Assembly: GCF_003721225.1 (NCBI RefSeq)
Contig: NZ_RIZI01000185.1
Location: 1 to 42,767 of the forward strand
Origin: Acidithiobacillus sulfuriphilus
GTDB lineage: Bacteria > Pseudomonadota > Gammaproteobacteria > Acidithiobacillales > Acidithiobacillaceae
Direction: 5' to 3'
DNA length: 42,767 nucleotides
Shown: in pieces, positions 18,312 through 26,444 of the stretch
Position numbering within the stretch: the first letter of the stretch is position 1
How the letters are laid out: every line of letters begins with the position of its first letter
The notes under the pieces: generated by a model
Told to the model about the DNA's origin: nothing
Databases searched by the model: none
The model's input: only the letters and a program-made list of their open reading frames with translations
Position numbers and translations under genes: made by a program

Positions 18312-19783
18312 CGCGACTCCTGTCGGGGATTGAGCGTTTTGGGGAACCCGATGTAGCCCAAGGCATTCGCCAGATTGGCCAGTTGCGTGTAAGAGGTGGT
18401 GATGTCCTGGATTTCCGTCTGCTCCGCCGTGGTGAGGGTCGCCTCGGCCGTGAGCACATTCAGCATCGTGGTGAGTCCCACCCGGTATTGCGCCTGAATG
18501 GCTTTGAGGGAGGCCCTGGCGCTGATGACCGCCAGACGCGCCGCTCCCGCGGCGCTGCGTGCCCCCAGGATCTGCTGGTAGTCCTGAAACACAATGCTTT
18601 CGATCTTCTGCGTCTCTTCCCGCAGGGATGCGCGGGCGCTGCGCTCGTTGGCGCGGGCTTCCTGGATTTGATAGGTGTCCTTGAACCCCGTGAAGAGCGG
18701 AACCCGCAGGGTGAAGCCGACGGACCAGTTCTCCGCGGGGAAGAGGCCGTTCTGAAAGCGCTTGCCGCCGCTCACCCCGAAATTCAGGGTCGGCATTCCA
18801 GCCGCCTGATCGGCGCGCACCGCGGCGCGATCGGCAAGGATCTGGGCGGCCGTTGACTGGATGGCGGGATTATCCATACGCGCCCGGTAGACGAGGGCGC
18901 GCAAGGCCGGAGTCACCAGCGGCGGTAGGACGCGGGTATCGAGGGACACCACGGGAACGATATCGTCCGATGGCAGGCCGCAGGATTGGGCCAGCGCGCC
19001 GTCGTCGCTGCGCACCTGGGCCTCGGCGGAGATGAGGTTCGCCCGCGCTTGGGCCAGGGCCGCTTGGGCCTGCAGGACGTCGGCGACGGTAGCGAGGCCC
19101 GAGCGCTGCTTGATCTTGGCGGCGTCGAGACTGGCGACATCCTCCGCCACCGTCCTGCGATAGGCGCGCACCAGGGCCTGTTCACCGAGGAGGAGGTAGT
19201 AATTCTGGGTGACGGACAGAGCGACGCCTTGCAGAGCGATGTTGTTGTCGAAGCCGTTGATGTAGATCTCCGCCAGCGCCCCGTCGCGCTGGGCGGCGCG
19301 GGCGCCGAAGTCGAGCAGGACATAGCTCAAGGACAGGCTGGTGCTGTCGGTGTTCTGGATGGGAATGGAGAATCCCGCCGTGGTGTTCGCCTCGCTGCGG
19401 ATCGCGCCACTCTGCAGGGTGAGCGTAGGCAGGTATCCGGATTCCGCCACCCCCAGCCCGGCAGCCGCCGCCTGCAGGTTCGCGAAGGCGACCCGGGACG
19501 CCGGGTTGTGCGCGAGGGCAAAGGCCGTCAGGGCGGGCAGACCCATGGGATGTACGAAGTATACCGAAGGCGTGGCCGGTGCCTGCGGCAGGCGACGCGG
19601 CCGATAGGTCCAGGGCTTGCCCACCGCGGGCGTTACCCACCGGCCCGTATCCAGGGGATCCGAAAAAACGCCCTGGAACAAAGCGGCTTGAGCCGAAGCG
19701 CTCCAGGCAATCCAGCCGAGGAGGAGCAGCGAGCAGATTTTTCGGCGCCGCTCCAGATGGCGTTTTGGTCGAGGCTTGCACAT
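18308..19783 (-). CDS. TolC-family outer-membrane efflux protein
   Basis: 491 residues from the ATG at 19783 (CAT at 19781-19783), preceded by AGGAAA. The frame is open to 20116 upstream, but that part has no protein character; this start gives a good signal peptide (RRRKICSLLLLGWIAWSASA). Two TolC-type repeats are visible, each with long helices: ALAHNPASRVAFANLQAAAAG through AYRRTVAEDVASLDAAKIKQ, and ARMDNPAIQSTAAQILADRA through EIQDITTSYTQLANLANAL. It forms the trimeric exit duct for the RND pump. First gene of the minus-strand efflux operon. Confidence 0.92.
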   Translation of the reverse strand: MCKPRPKRHLERRRKICSLLLLGWIAWSASAQAALFQGVFSDPLDTGRWVTPAVGKPWTYRPRRLPQAPATPSVYFVHPMGLPALTAFALAHNPASRVAFANLQAAAAGLGVAESGYLPTLTLQSGAIRSEANTTAGFSIPIQNTDSTSLSLSYVLLDFGARAAQRDGALAEIYINGFDNNIALQGVALSVTQNYYLLLGEQALVRAYRRTVAEDVASLDAAKIKQRSGLATVADVLQAQAALAQARANLISAEAQVRSDDGALAQSCGLPSDDIVPVVSLDTRVLPPLVTPALRALVYRARMDNPAIQSTAAQILADRAAVRADQAAGMPTLNFGVSGGKRFQNGLFPAENWSVGFTLRVPLFTGFKDTYQIQEARANERSARASLREETQKIESIVFQDYQQILGARSAAGAARLAVISARASLKAIQAQYRVGLTTMLNVLTAEATLTTAEQTEIQDITTSYTQLANLANALGYIGFPKTLNPRQESR

Positions 19784-20162
19784 GGTTCGAAAGTTTCCTG
19801 AAAGACATCGTGGGCTGGCAAGGATGAAAATGTTAATAAATGTTAAGCCCATGCCCCGGATCAGATGGAAAACCGGCCACCTTGCCATCCCGCAGGGCCC
19901 TGCCAGACGTAACCGATGTACGGACCACATGGTGGGCGTGCCAGCCATTGCGTAACCGTGGTTTGCGGGCCGAGGCCTTAGCCGTGCGTGAAGAGCGCCG
20001 TGCCGATGGGCCGTCCCGAAAGGCAGGATCGGCATTCCTAGTCCATAAATGTGCGGGAATCCCCCCGCTGACCGGAGTGGCAAGGGCACAAGCCGCTGAT
20101 GGCAATGCATTACCATCGTTTCATGACAGACCCTCCCAGACCCACGATTTTTCCGCTTATGC
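19784..20162 (-). other. 379-nt non-coding leader of the efflux operon
   Basis: No convincing gene on either strand. Besides the tandem repeat near the operon, the leader holds a perfect 7-bp inverted repeat, TGCCGAT (20001-20007) and ATCGGCA (20028-20034), and a nearby GC-rich stretch (20055-20066). Inserts of this length before an efflux operon can hold promoters, attenuators or a riboswitch. I could not match it to a riboswitch class that I know; in particular the B12-box consensus is absent. Confidence 0.4.
19830..19846 (-). promoter_or_regulatory. Tandem ATGTTAA repeat before the efflux operon
   Basis: ATGTTAA at 19830-19836 and again at 19840-19846 (one helical turn apart), 47-63 nt upstream of the outer-membrane gene ATG. 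Tandem half-sites spaced by 10-11 bp are the usual operator form for OmpR/PhoP-family regulators. No such regulator is encoded beside the operon. This is a candidate site only. Confidence 0.35.
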
Positions 20163-20741
20163 CTAATGTTCCGGAGTATTTCGAGAAATGACGTACCAGA
20201 TCCGCGCTTGTCCCCGTTCCGGTGGAAGCGGATTGGGGATGGTTCCTTTTTCCACCGCCCCCGCTTTCTCCGCGACCCGCCGACTAGCCAAATTGGCGGG
20301 ATTCACCAGAACATCGAGGTACTCCAGATCCAATGCGGAAAAAGCAAATTGCTTCAGCAAGCCCATGGCGGCCGGGGCGATCCCCTGACCGATGCGGCTC
20401 GTCCGCACCCAATAGCCCACATTCGCACGGCGTTGTGCCCAGTCCACGTAATTCAGGCCGACCGCGCCGAGGTAGATTTCGCGATCGGCGGTCCATATGG
20501 CGAAGCCGAACGCCCGGCCTTCCCGCCATGCGGATTGTTGTTCCGTCAGCCAGAGTCGTTCCCGTTCCAGCGTCAAGTCGGTACTGGCCCAGGGGAGCCA
20601 CGTTCCAGCCCAGGCTACGGACTCCTGCACCGCCCCCCAAAGCAGGGGAAGTTCCTCCACTCCGTGGGGTTTCAAGGCGATCGTCCCGTCATTCAGCGTA
20701 ATATTTTTAGAAAAAAGGGAAAACCTGGGTTTCAACTTCAT
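20163..20741 (-). CDS. GNAT-family N-acetyltransferase (RimJ/RimL-like)
   Basis: 192 residues from the ATG at 20741; ATGs at 20774 and 20795 are alternatives. The acetyl-CoA region is visible as RRANVGYWVRTSRIGQGIAP, then AAMGLLKQFAFSALDLEYLD and V-N-P-A-N-L-A-S-R-R-V-A-E-K-A-G, the typical RimL-type pattern. RimL-like enzymes acetylate the N-termini of ribosomal proteins, or small molecules and peptides in other members. It lies about 110 nt downstream of a TonB receptor gene on the same strand and may share its Pho-type promoter. The actual substrate is unknown. Confidence 0.85.
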   Translation of the reverse strand: MKLKPRFSLFSKNITLNDGTIALKPHGVEELPLLWGAVQESVAWAGTWLPWASTDLTLERERLWLTEQQSAWREGRAFGFAIWTADREIYLGAVGLNYVDWAQRRANVGYWVRTSRIGQGIAPAAMGLLKQFAFSALDLEYLDVLVNPANLASRRVAEKAGAVEKGTIPNPLPPERGQARIWYVISRNTPEH

Positions 20742-20839
20742 ATCCGAATCTCCCGATTCAGGTTCCAAGGGCATGGCCGCCTCAGCCCAAGCCACCGGCG
20801 GTGCGCCTCAGGAGCAGCGTGGTCTTTGAAATCGGTCAT
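20738..20839 (-). CDS. Possible 33-aa leader ORF coupled to the GNAT gene
   Basis: An ATG at 20839 has a GAGAAGG site just upstream and starts 14 nt after the TonB receptor stop. Its TGA at 20738-20740 overlaps the GNAT ATG at 20741 in an ATGA junction. The peptide begins M-T-D-F-K-D-H-A-A-P-E-A-H-R-R-W. It is too short to recognise. It could couple translation of the GNAT gene or mark its start, since the junction favours 20741 over the upstream ATGs. Confidence 0.35.
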   Translation of the reverse strand: MTDFKDHAAPEAHRRWLGLRRPCPWNLNREIRI

Positions 20840-20852
20840 GGCCCTTCTCGTC

Positions 20853-23159
20853 CTAGAACTTCACCGTCACGCTGCCGAATACAAAGCGCGGCATGCCTTC
20901 CAGGACGGACAGATAGGAGTTGCCGTAATAATCGGTGTTGCTGAAACCCTTCGGAAAATACCGGCGATTCAGCAGGTTGTCGATATTCAGCGCCAATTTT
21001 ACATTTTTCACATAATCGGCGTGGACCGGTATCGTGTCCTCTACACCCAGGTTCAGCAGGAAGTAGGGCGGTATGGTCTGGCTGGTCGGGGTGCCGGCAA
21101 ATTGCTGGTTGACATACTGGCTGGAGATGTATTTCCCGTCGATATGCGCATGCAAATGATGGTATCCCCAGTCCAGGCCCACATTGAACATGTTTTTCGG
21201 AACATTCGCCAAGGGCTGCCCGGACTGAACGTTTCCCGCATAAGTGGAGTTGAAGGAAGAAGTGAATACCGCCTGGTTATAGGAGTAGTTGGCAAAGGCC
21301 GCCCAATGGCCCAAGAGGAAGTGGCCGAGATGTTGCTCCAGGGCCAGTTCCACTCCCTCGTACCGCGAACTGCCGCCATTGTAGGTATTGCTCACTCCGG
21401 AAGCATTGGTGTTCGTGAGGAAGGTGTTCTGGAACTGTTCCCGATAGGCGTTGAGACTGCCCACGAATCCCCGGTGACGGTAACGCATCCCGAGTTCATA
21501 ATCCGTGACATATTCCGGCTGCACGGTTACGGGTACCACAACGTATTGACCGGCATTGTTCTGTTCGGCAATGTTGCCATAATAGGCGCCAATATTCGGG
21601 AACTTGATGTTCCGGCCCCAAGAGCCGTAGAAACTCAGGCCATGGAGGGGGGCATAGCTGATGCCAATGGTCGGAGAGGTAAATGCCTGGCTGTTCGCTA
21701 CGGTCCCGCCGATGGGGTAATAGAAGCCGATATCATCGGAGCTTGTCGTATAAGCATACAGATACTTTATGCCCGGGGTGATATGCACCTTGCCGCCCAA
21801 CAGGCTGATATTGTCCTGGATATAGACCGATGAGAGCAGGCGAGTGTCATGTTCATCCCAGGCGTTGTTGTACTGTGGGATATTGGGCATGGCATACGAT
21901 CCATACCAGTATTCCGCACTGTGGAGCATCCCGTAGGAAACATTGCCGCCGAGGGTTACCCGGTTGTGCGGCAGGATGAACTGCGCCTTGGGGGAAAACC
22001 CAAGAGCCGTGGAGATGTCTTCGTACAGGTGATAATCGGTGCCATAGTGGGTCGACCCGAAGATGGCGCTGGGATCATAGGTGGGAGGGACCGGATAGGA
22101 GAGCCAGAAGGGATAGCCGGTACCCTGGTTGGGGAGGTAGTAAGGCTGAGTGGCACTTTGATCGAAAGCCGGGTTCGCATAGGAGGTGCGATGGTAGTTG
22201 TTGTTTTGCACGTACACCTTGGCACCCAGGATCACATGGCGGTTGATGACGCTCTTGTCGCCCAGGATGGCCGTTAGCTCGGTATCGGTATTCGAGGTGG
22301 TGGAATAATTCAACGGCCATTGGTAGCTGTAACCATATTGCGAAATCAGGGCCTGCGGCACGCTATGCGGGGTATAACCCACGTTGCGGTTGACGATCAC
22401 ATATGCCGACATTCGGGACATGCCGTGGTCGTAGGGCAGGATGCCGGCGTAGTAGTAGTTGGTGTTCTGGTTGCCGGAATTCTGCAGCCAGCCGTTGCTG
22501 GTCTGCCGGTTGTAGGCGAACAGAGAACGGAAGCCGTCGATGGAACCGGTGTTGAAGGAGGCATTCCACTGAAAGGTGCCGAAACTGCCGTAGCCCATGC
22601 CCGCCGACCCGCCCAGGGTCTTGCTCGGCTTGCGCGGCTGATAATTGATGGTGCCGCCCAGGGAGTTGTACGAGTTGACCGAAGGATTGTTGATCCCGTT
22701 GTAGATGTTGATGCCGGAAATATCGTTGAGGGTCAGTGGAATGGCGTTGCGATTCGATGCCTGATTCGTGGCCCCGCCGTTGAACATGTCATTGAGGGGG
22801 ATGCCGTCGAAGGTCTCGGAGAACTGCCCACTGTTGAAGGCGCGGAAGGTGATGGTGCTGCGCACGCCGTTGGGGCCGGTACTGTATGCGTTTATCGACG
22901 GCTTCGTGGCGAGAATCGTTTGGGCATTCTGCATCGGCGAGGCGCGCCGCACCGTTTTGGCACTAATGACGTGCTCCGAGTAGGTAGCCTTTAAGGGGAC
23001 TTTCTTCTTATTGGCAATAGCCTTTGCTTTTTTGGATACTTGGCCGACCTGAACAGCGGTTTCCCCGTTGTCTCCTTGCGCATAGGCCTGGGGTATCAGA
23101 GCAATCATTCCAGCGCTAGCCAGGGCCAAGAGCAGCGGGCGATGATGGGAATACGTCAT
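20853..23159 (-). CDS. TonB-dependent outer-membrane receptor (Pho-type promoter)
   Basis: 768 residues from the ATG at 23159, with AAGGAGA upstream. A signal peptide (LLLALASAGMIALIPQAYA) is followed by Q-V-G-Q-V, a candidate TonB box. The plug domain follows, with NAQTILATKPSINAYSTGPN and ETFDGIPLNDMF. The 22-strand barrel ends with L-N-R-R-Y-F-P-K-G-F and a C-terminal Phe. Such receptors import scarce ligands (metal chelates, vitamins, sugars, phosphorylated compounds) using TonB-ExbB-ExbD energy; no tonB or exb genes are in the window. Its plug and barrel differ from the other two receptors here. Confidence 0.92.
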   Translation of the reverse strand: MTYSHHRPLLLALASAGMIALIPQAYAQGDNGETAVQVGQVSKKAKAIANKKKVPLKATYSEHVISAKTVRRASPMQNAQTILATKPSINAYSTGPNGVRSTITFRAFNSGQFSETFDGIPLNDMFNGGATNQASNRNAIPLTLNDISGINIYNGINNPSVNSYNSLGGTINYQPRKPSKTLGGSAGMGYGSFGTFQWNASFNTGSIDGFRSLFAYNRQTSNGWLQNSGNQNTNYYYAGILPYDHGMSRMSAYVIVNRNVGYTPHSVPQALISQYGYSYQWPLNYSTTSNTDTELTAILGDKSVINRHVILGAKVYVQNNNYHRTSYANPAFDQSATQPYYLPNQGTGYPFWLSYPVPPTYDPSAIFGSTHYGTDYHLYEDISTALGFSPKAQFILPHNRVTLGGNVSYGMLHSAEYWYGSYAMPNIPQYNNAWDEHDTRLLSSVYIQDNISLLGGKVHITPGIKYLYAYTTSSDDIGFYYPIGGTVANSQAFTSPTIGISYAPLHGLSFYGSWGRNIKFPNIGAYYGNIAEQNNAGQYVVVPVTVQPEYVTDYELGMRYRHRGFVGSLNAYREQFQNTFLTNTNASGVSNTYNGGSSRYEGVELALEQHLGHFLLGHWAAFANYSYNQAVFTSSFNSTYAGNVQSGQPLANVPKNMFNVGLDWGYHHLHAHIDGKYISSQYVNQQFAGTPTSQTIPPYFLLNLGVEDTIPVHADYVKNVKLALNIDNLLNRRYFPKGFSNTDYYGNSYLSVLEGMPRFVFGSVTVKF

Positions 23160-23213
23160 AACTATTATCTCCTTGCACAATGCTGTGTCTGCGGTTTAAT
23201 TGCCACATCGATA

Positions 23214-23268
23214 AGAATAACGTAACAATGTGACACTATGATGAAACCAGAATGACATTCTCGTGACA
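23214..23268 (-). promoter_or_regulatory. Pho-box promoter of the TonB receptor gene
   Basis: Read on the minus strand, four units start every 11 bp: TGTCAC (23268-23263), TGTCAT (23257-23252), TTTCAT (23246-23241) and TGTCAC (23235-23230). A -10 element TATTCT (23219-23214) begins exactly 10 bp after the last unit. This matches the PhoB-activated layout known from E. coli phoA: 11-bp direct repeats overlapping the -35 region. It lies about 55 nt upstream of the receptor ATG. Confidence 0.8.
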
Positions 23269-23284
23269 TTTCAATTTTTCTCAT

Positions 23285-23308
23285 AAAAAAATCCCGCCGG
23301 AGCGGGAT
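23285..23308 (-). terminator. Rho-independent terminator of the phosphatase/receptor operon
   Basis: On the minus strand, ATCCCGC (23308-23302) pairs with GCGGGAT (23297-23291) around a 4-nt loop, and the stem runs into seven T residues. It lies 25 nt after the stop of the 63-aa ORF and about 220 nt after the phosphoesterase stop. Confidence 0.88.
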
Positions 23309-23332
23309 GAATGAGGAGGATTATCATGATAT

Positions 23333-23524
23333 TTAGACAGCCATCCCGGCTCCGCCGAGGATGGTATTGGGGCGATACAGAGGCTTGACATGACCCTTGA
23401 GCCGTGCAACCGGCCTGTTGATGAAAAGGGCCGATCCATGAGGAGTGGTTTCCATTGCTTGGGATCTCGGCCATACCAAATCCATGCCCTTCGCCCATGA
23501 GTACGGGGCGGACCCAGATCGCAT
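23333..23524 (-). CDS. Unrecognised 63-aa protein at the end of the phosphatase operon
   Basis: The ATG at 23524 lies one nt after the phosphoesterase TGA, with GAGGG 8 nt upstream inside the end of that gene, so translation is likely coupled. The ORF ends 25 nt before the operon terminator, filling the space a last gene would take. The peptide has no signal or membrane helix. It contains M-D-L-V-W-P-R-S-Q, G-S-A-L-F-I-N-R-P, a basic run A-R-L-K-G-H-V-K and the ending N-T-I-L-G-G-A-G-M-A-V. I do not recognise it. An upstream in-frame ATG at 23539 is less likely. Confidence 0.5.
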   Translation of the reverse strand: MRSGSAPYSWAKGMDLVWPRSQAMETTPHGSALFINRPVARLKGHVKPLYRPNTILGGAGMAV

Positions 23525-23525
23525 C

Positions 23526-26405
23526 TCAATTGCCCTCATTGGCCTGATAATAGGTCACCGTTCCATGATGCTCTTTGGCATAGCTCTGCAAATAGCGCAT
23601 GACCCGGTCATAACTCTTGGTCCCTTTGCTGGCGGTCCATTCCTGCTGCATCTGTTCTGGACCGCCCACTTTCAGGAGCGATGTGGGCGCATAGGCATTT
23701 TGGCGGCTGATCGGAGCCAGGTGTCGTCCATGGGGGTCGGTGTGCGCCTCGAGCCAGGCAGGGGTCAGGATATGACCCGTGGCGCCCGCCTCCCGCCGCA
23801 GGAGGAGACGATCCGCGCATTTGCCGGGGTTGAAAGTCACTTTCACCTGCATGGGCAAAACCTTGGTCGGGGCGAAATCGGGGTGCTGCGTCCAGATGCC
23901 GGAGATTACGGCGGCATTCTGGTCCCACTGGGATAGGGACGGCAGACCCAGGATCGCCTCGATGGTCTTGACGATATTGACCTGGGAGTCGAGATGGGAG
24001 TCCAAAGCCCCTTTTTTGACCCAAGGACCCATGGCTAATGCCAAAGTCCGATGCGCATTGACGTGATCCGCCCCCGACTGGGCATCATCCTCCGTCAGAA
24101 AGACCACCATGTGCCTCCATTCCGGGGTGGTGGACAGATAATGGATGAACTTCGCCGTCGCATAATCATTGTTGGCGACGAAGTAATCAGGCGTGTAATA
24201 ACAGGGAGCCAGTCCTGCGGTGTGATCATCGGGGAGCCAGATATACACAAAATGCGGGAACTTCGCCCCCGGATGCCGCTTGAGCCAGTCGATGGCTAGC
24301 CTGGCACGGTCGGTATCAAGGATCATTCGATCCCAGGAAGGATAGCTCTTGGCGACGTGCGACTTGAGGGATGAGCGAATCACCCCATCACGGGCACGGG
24401 TGATGTCTTCTCCGAAGTCCTCGAATGACACGTGGTTTTGCAGGAGATCGTTGAAGAGATACAGCCGTTCCGGATAACTGATCCACGGATTGGTGAAGTC
24501 TCCCAGTTTCTCGTAATAGTGATAGGGATCATGCGCGCCGGTTGCCTTGGGATTCAGCGATGCTGAACCGCCGGGTCCGGCATTCCAGAGCAGACCGCGG
24601 TTGGAGTAATACTCGGGCCAGAGCCTTTGCACCACATCGGAGTCTGACGCGCCATCGACCCATTGGTGCCCCTGGGCGGTGACTTCGCCGTCGGCCATGA
24701 AATTGACGAAAAGCGCATAGTGATGGGCAAGATTATAGAGATTGGGGAGTTCTTTCTGGTTATAGAGATCAAGGTGCCGGTCGGCCCAGTGCCCGGCGGC
24801 CTTGTAGTCGCCCAAGTCTTCATCGAAGGTCTTGTTCTCACGGAGGATGAAGACCACGTAGCGGATATGCTTTTTGAGGAAGGCGGTGGTTTGGACATCC
24901 TGCGTGTGCCGTGCCGTGCGCTGCGCCAGGGTGAATCCATCGTTGTGGAGGGATTCCTGGGTCCACTGCGCGAGATGCGTTGGGAGTTTGGACAGCCCCA
25001 CCTTCTGCAGAACCCCATGCATCATATTGCCGATATACTGCCACTGCAGGTTGGGGCCGGAACCGAGACCCTTGGCACAGGCGACGTAGAGAGCGCCATC
25101 GGCTACGGCGAGTGACGTGGGGTACCAAGCGGTGGGTATCAAACCGAGTCGCTGACCACTGTGCACATCGTAGACCGCCACATCGTTATTGCCCGCGTTG
25201 GCCACGAAGAGCTTGCCGTCAGCTACCGCAAGGCCATCCGGATAGCTCCCAGGGGGGGCATCGGGATAGGGACTGTCTTTGATGACCTGCACCCGACGCA
25301 AGGTTTCGGCATTCACCTCCACCACCTTGTCGACATTGGCATCGGCGACGAAGACGTCGGGGCTACCGGGGACGGCCGCCATCGCCGTCGGATGCACGCC
25401 GGCCGCAGCGGTAGCGGGTCCTTCAGCAGGCCCCGTGGCGATGTGGCCGAGGATCCGGAAGTCGGCACGGTCCAATACCGTAACGCCATTACCACCCCAA
25501 TCACTGACCACCAAGCGTTTCCCGTTATCGGTGAGGGTCACCGCGAAAGGATAGGCGCCCACATTGACGTAATCGGTCTTGCCCGTGGCGATGTCGATGC
25601 GCGCAAGGCTGTTGGAAAGCATGCCGGTGACGTAAAGGTGATGATCCGACGGACCCACCACCACGGAGTCCGGATAAAAAAGATATTTCCTTTGGTGATC
25701 ACCCTGGTACTGGTAGGGATATTGGTCCTTGGGAAACGGTTGCCACTGCAGCGTATACTGGCGTATTACCTGAAGATGTCCATCCGCCATACGCATGGCG
25801 AGGACGCTGTCCGAGCCGCCACCGGTGGCATAGAAGATGCCACCGGGTCCTGCGGCGAGACCTTGAAAGAGATCGCTGTGGGAAAGCAGCGTGGTCTGCA
25901 CCGGGTGGGGATTGCTCTCCGCCGCGAGTGTCGCCTTGGCGTCCAGGATTTTGACGGCGGCAGGGTCTTTCGGGATATAGACCACCCCGGCGGCGCCGGT
26001 ATGTCTGGGATTAAGGGCGATGCCACTGCCCCCCGGCGTAGCCCGGACGCGCGGCTTGTGTGGCGCCGCCTGGGGAAAAACCGCCAAACGCGAGAGTCGG
26101 CTCAGGCTCTGGCTGTTATACAGGGTGATGGTCTGGAAGGGCGTGGCGCCGTTGGCCAGCACCGCGATATCCGGCCCCCGGGCGGCGATCATGGTCGGGA
26201 AATTGGGCGTGCCATTGATGGTGCCAACCGGAGATATCTTCCGCCCGGTGGGTAGGGTGGCGCTATAAATCTCTTGATTGGTAGTGGAGACCGTGGTTGG
26301 CGCCCAAATGTTTCTCGCTGACTGATCCGTCTTGCCAAAAGCGGCGGGTCCACAGGAGAGAATTCCCAAGGTAACGAGCACGGCACATCGAGTGGCGCAA
26401 TACAT
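23526..26405 (-). CDS. Secreted beta-propeller/phosphoesterase fusion protein
   Basis: 959 residues with a signal peptide (AVLVTLGILSCGPAAFG) and an AAGGAG site. Residues ~30-450 are a YncE-like beta-propeller with repeats such as HHLYVTGMLSNSLARIDIAT, and S-P-D-V-F-V-A-D-A-N-V-D-K-V-V-E-V. From ~510 a phosphoesterase (AcpA/phospholipase C-like) domain starts with VVFILRENKTFDEDLGDY, the metal and nucleophile region. It ends with TEDDAQSGADHVNAHRT, with conserved Asp and His ligands. This architecture is known among exported phosphoesterases of unknown substrate. It starts 40 nt after the preceding receptor stop. Its likely role is organophosphate hydrolysis in the periplasm or outside. Confidence 0.85.
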   Translation of the reverse strand: MYCATRCAVLVTLGILSCGPAAFGKTDQSARNIWAPTTVSTTNQEIYSATLPTGRKISPVGTINGTPNFPTMIAARGPDIAVLANGATPFQTITLYNSQSLSRLSRLAVFPQAAPHKPRVRATPGGSGIALNPRHTGAAGVVYIPKDPAAVKILDAKATLAAESNPHPVQTTLLSHSDLFQGLAAGPGGIFYATGGGSDSVLAMRMADGHLQVIRQYTLQWQPFPKDQYPYQYQGDHQRKYLFYPDSVVVGPSDHHLYVTGMLSNSLARIDIATGKTDYVNVGAYPFAVTLTDNGKRLVVSDWGGNGVTVLDRADFRILGHIATGPAEGPATAAAGVHPTAMAAVPGSPDVFVADANVDKVVEVNAETLRRVQVIKDSPYPDAPPGSYPDGLAVADGKLFVANAGNNDVAVYDVHSGQRLGLIPTAWYPTSLAVADGALYVACAKGLGSGPNLQWQYIGNMMHGVLQKVGLSKLPTHLAQWTQESLHNDGFTLAQRTARHTQDVQTTAFLKKHIRYVVFILRENKTFDEDLGDYKAAGHWADRHLDLYNQKELPNLYNLAHHYALFVNFMADGEVTAQGHQWVDGASDSDVVQRLWPEYYSNRGLLWNAGPGGSASLNPKATGAHDPYHYYEKLGDFTNPWISYPERLYLFNDLLQNHVSFEDFGEDITRARDGVIRSSLKSHVAKSYPSWDRMILDTDRARLAIDWLKRHPGAKFPHFVYIWLPDDHTAGLAPCYYTPDYFVANNDYATAKFIHYLSTTPEWRHMVVFLTEDDAQSGADHVNAHRTLALAMGPWVKKGALDSHLDSQVNIVKTIEAILGLPSLSQWDQNAAVISGIWTQHPDFAPTKVLPMQVKVTFNPGKCADRLLLRREAGATGHILTPAWLEAHTDPHGRHLAPISRQNAYAPTSLLKVGGPEQMQQEWTASKGTKSYDRVMRYLQSYAKEHHGTVTYYQANEGN

Positions 26406-26444
26406 GATGGCTCCTTAGATGATAGCGGTTTGCAGCATTCTGTA

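Noticed and set aside
19840..20166. 108-codon plus-strand frame in the efflux leader
   Set aside because: No start site or domain; composition of random GC-rich sequence.
20166..21833. 555-codon plus-strand frame opposite the GNAT and TonB receptor genes
   Set aside because: No domain character; the minus-strand genes are well supported.
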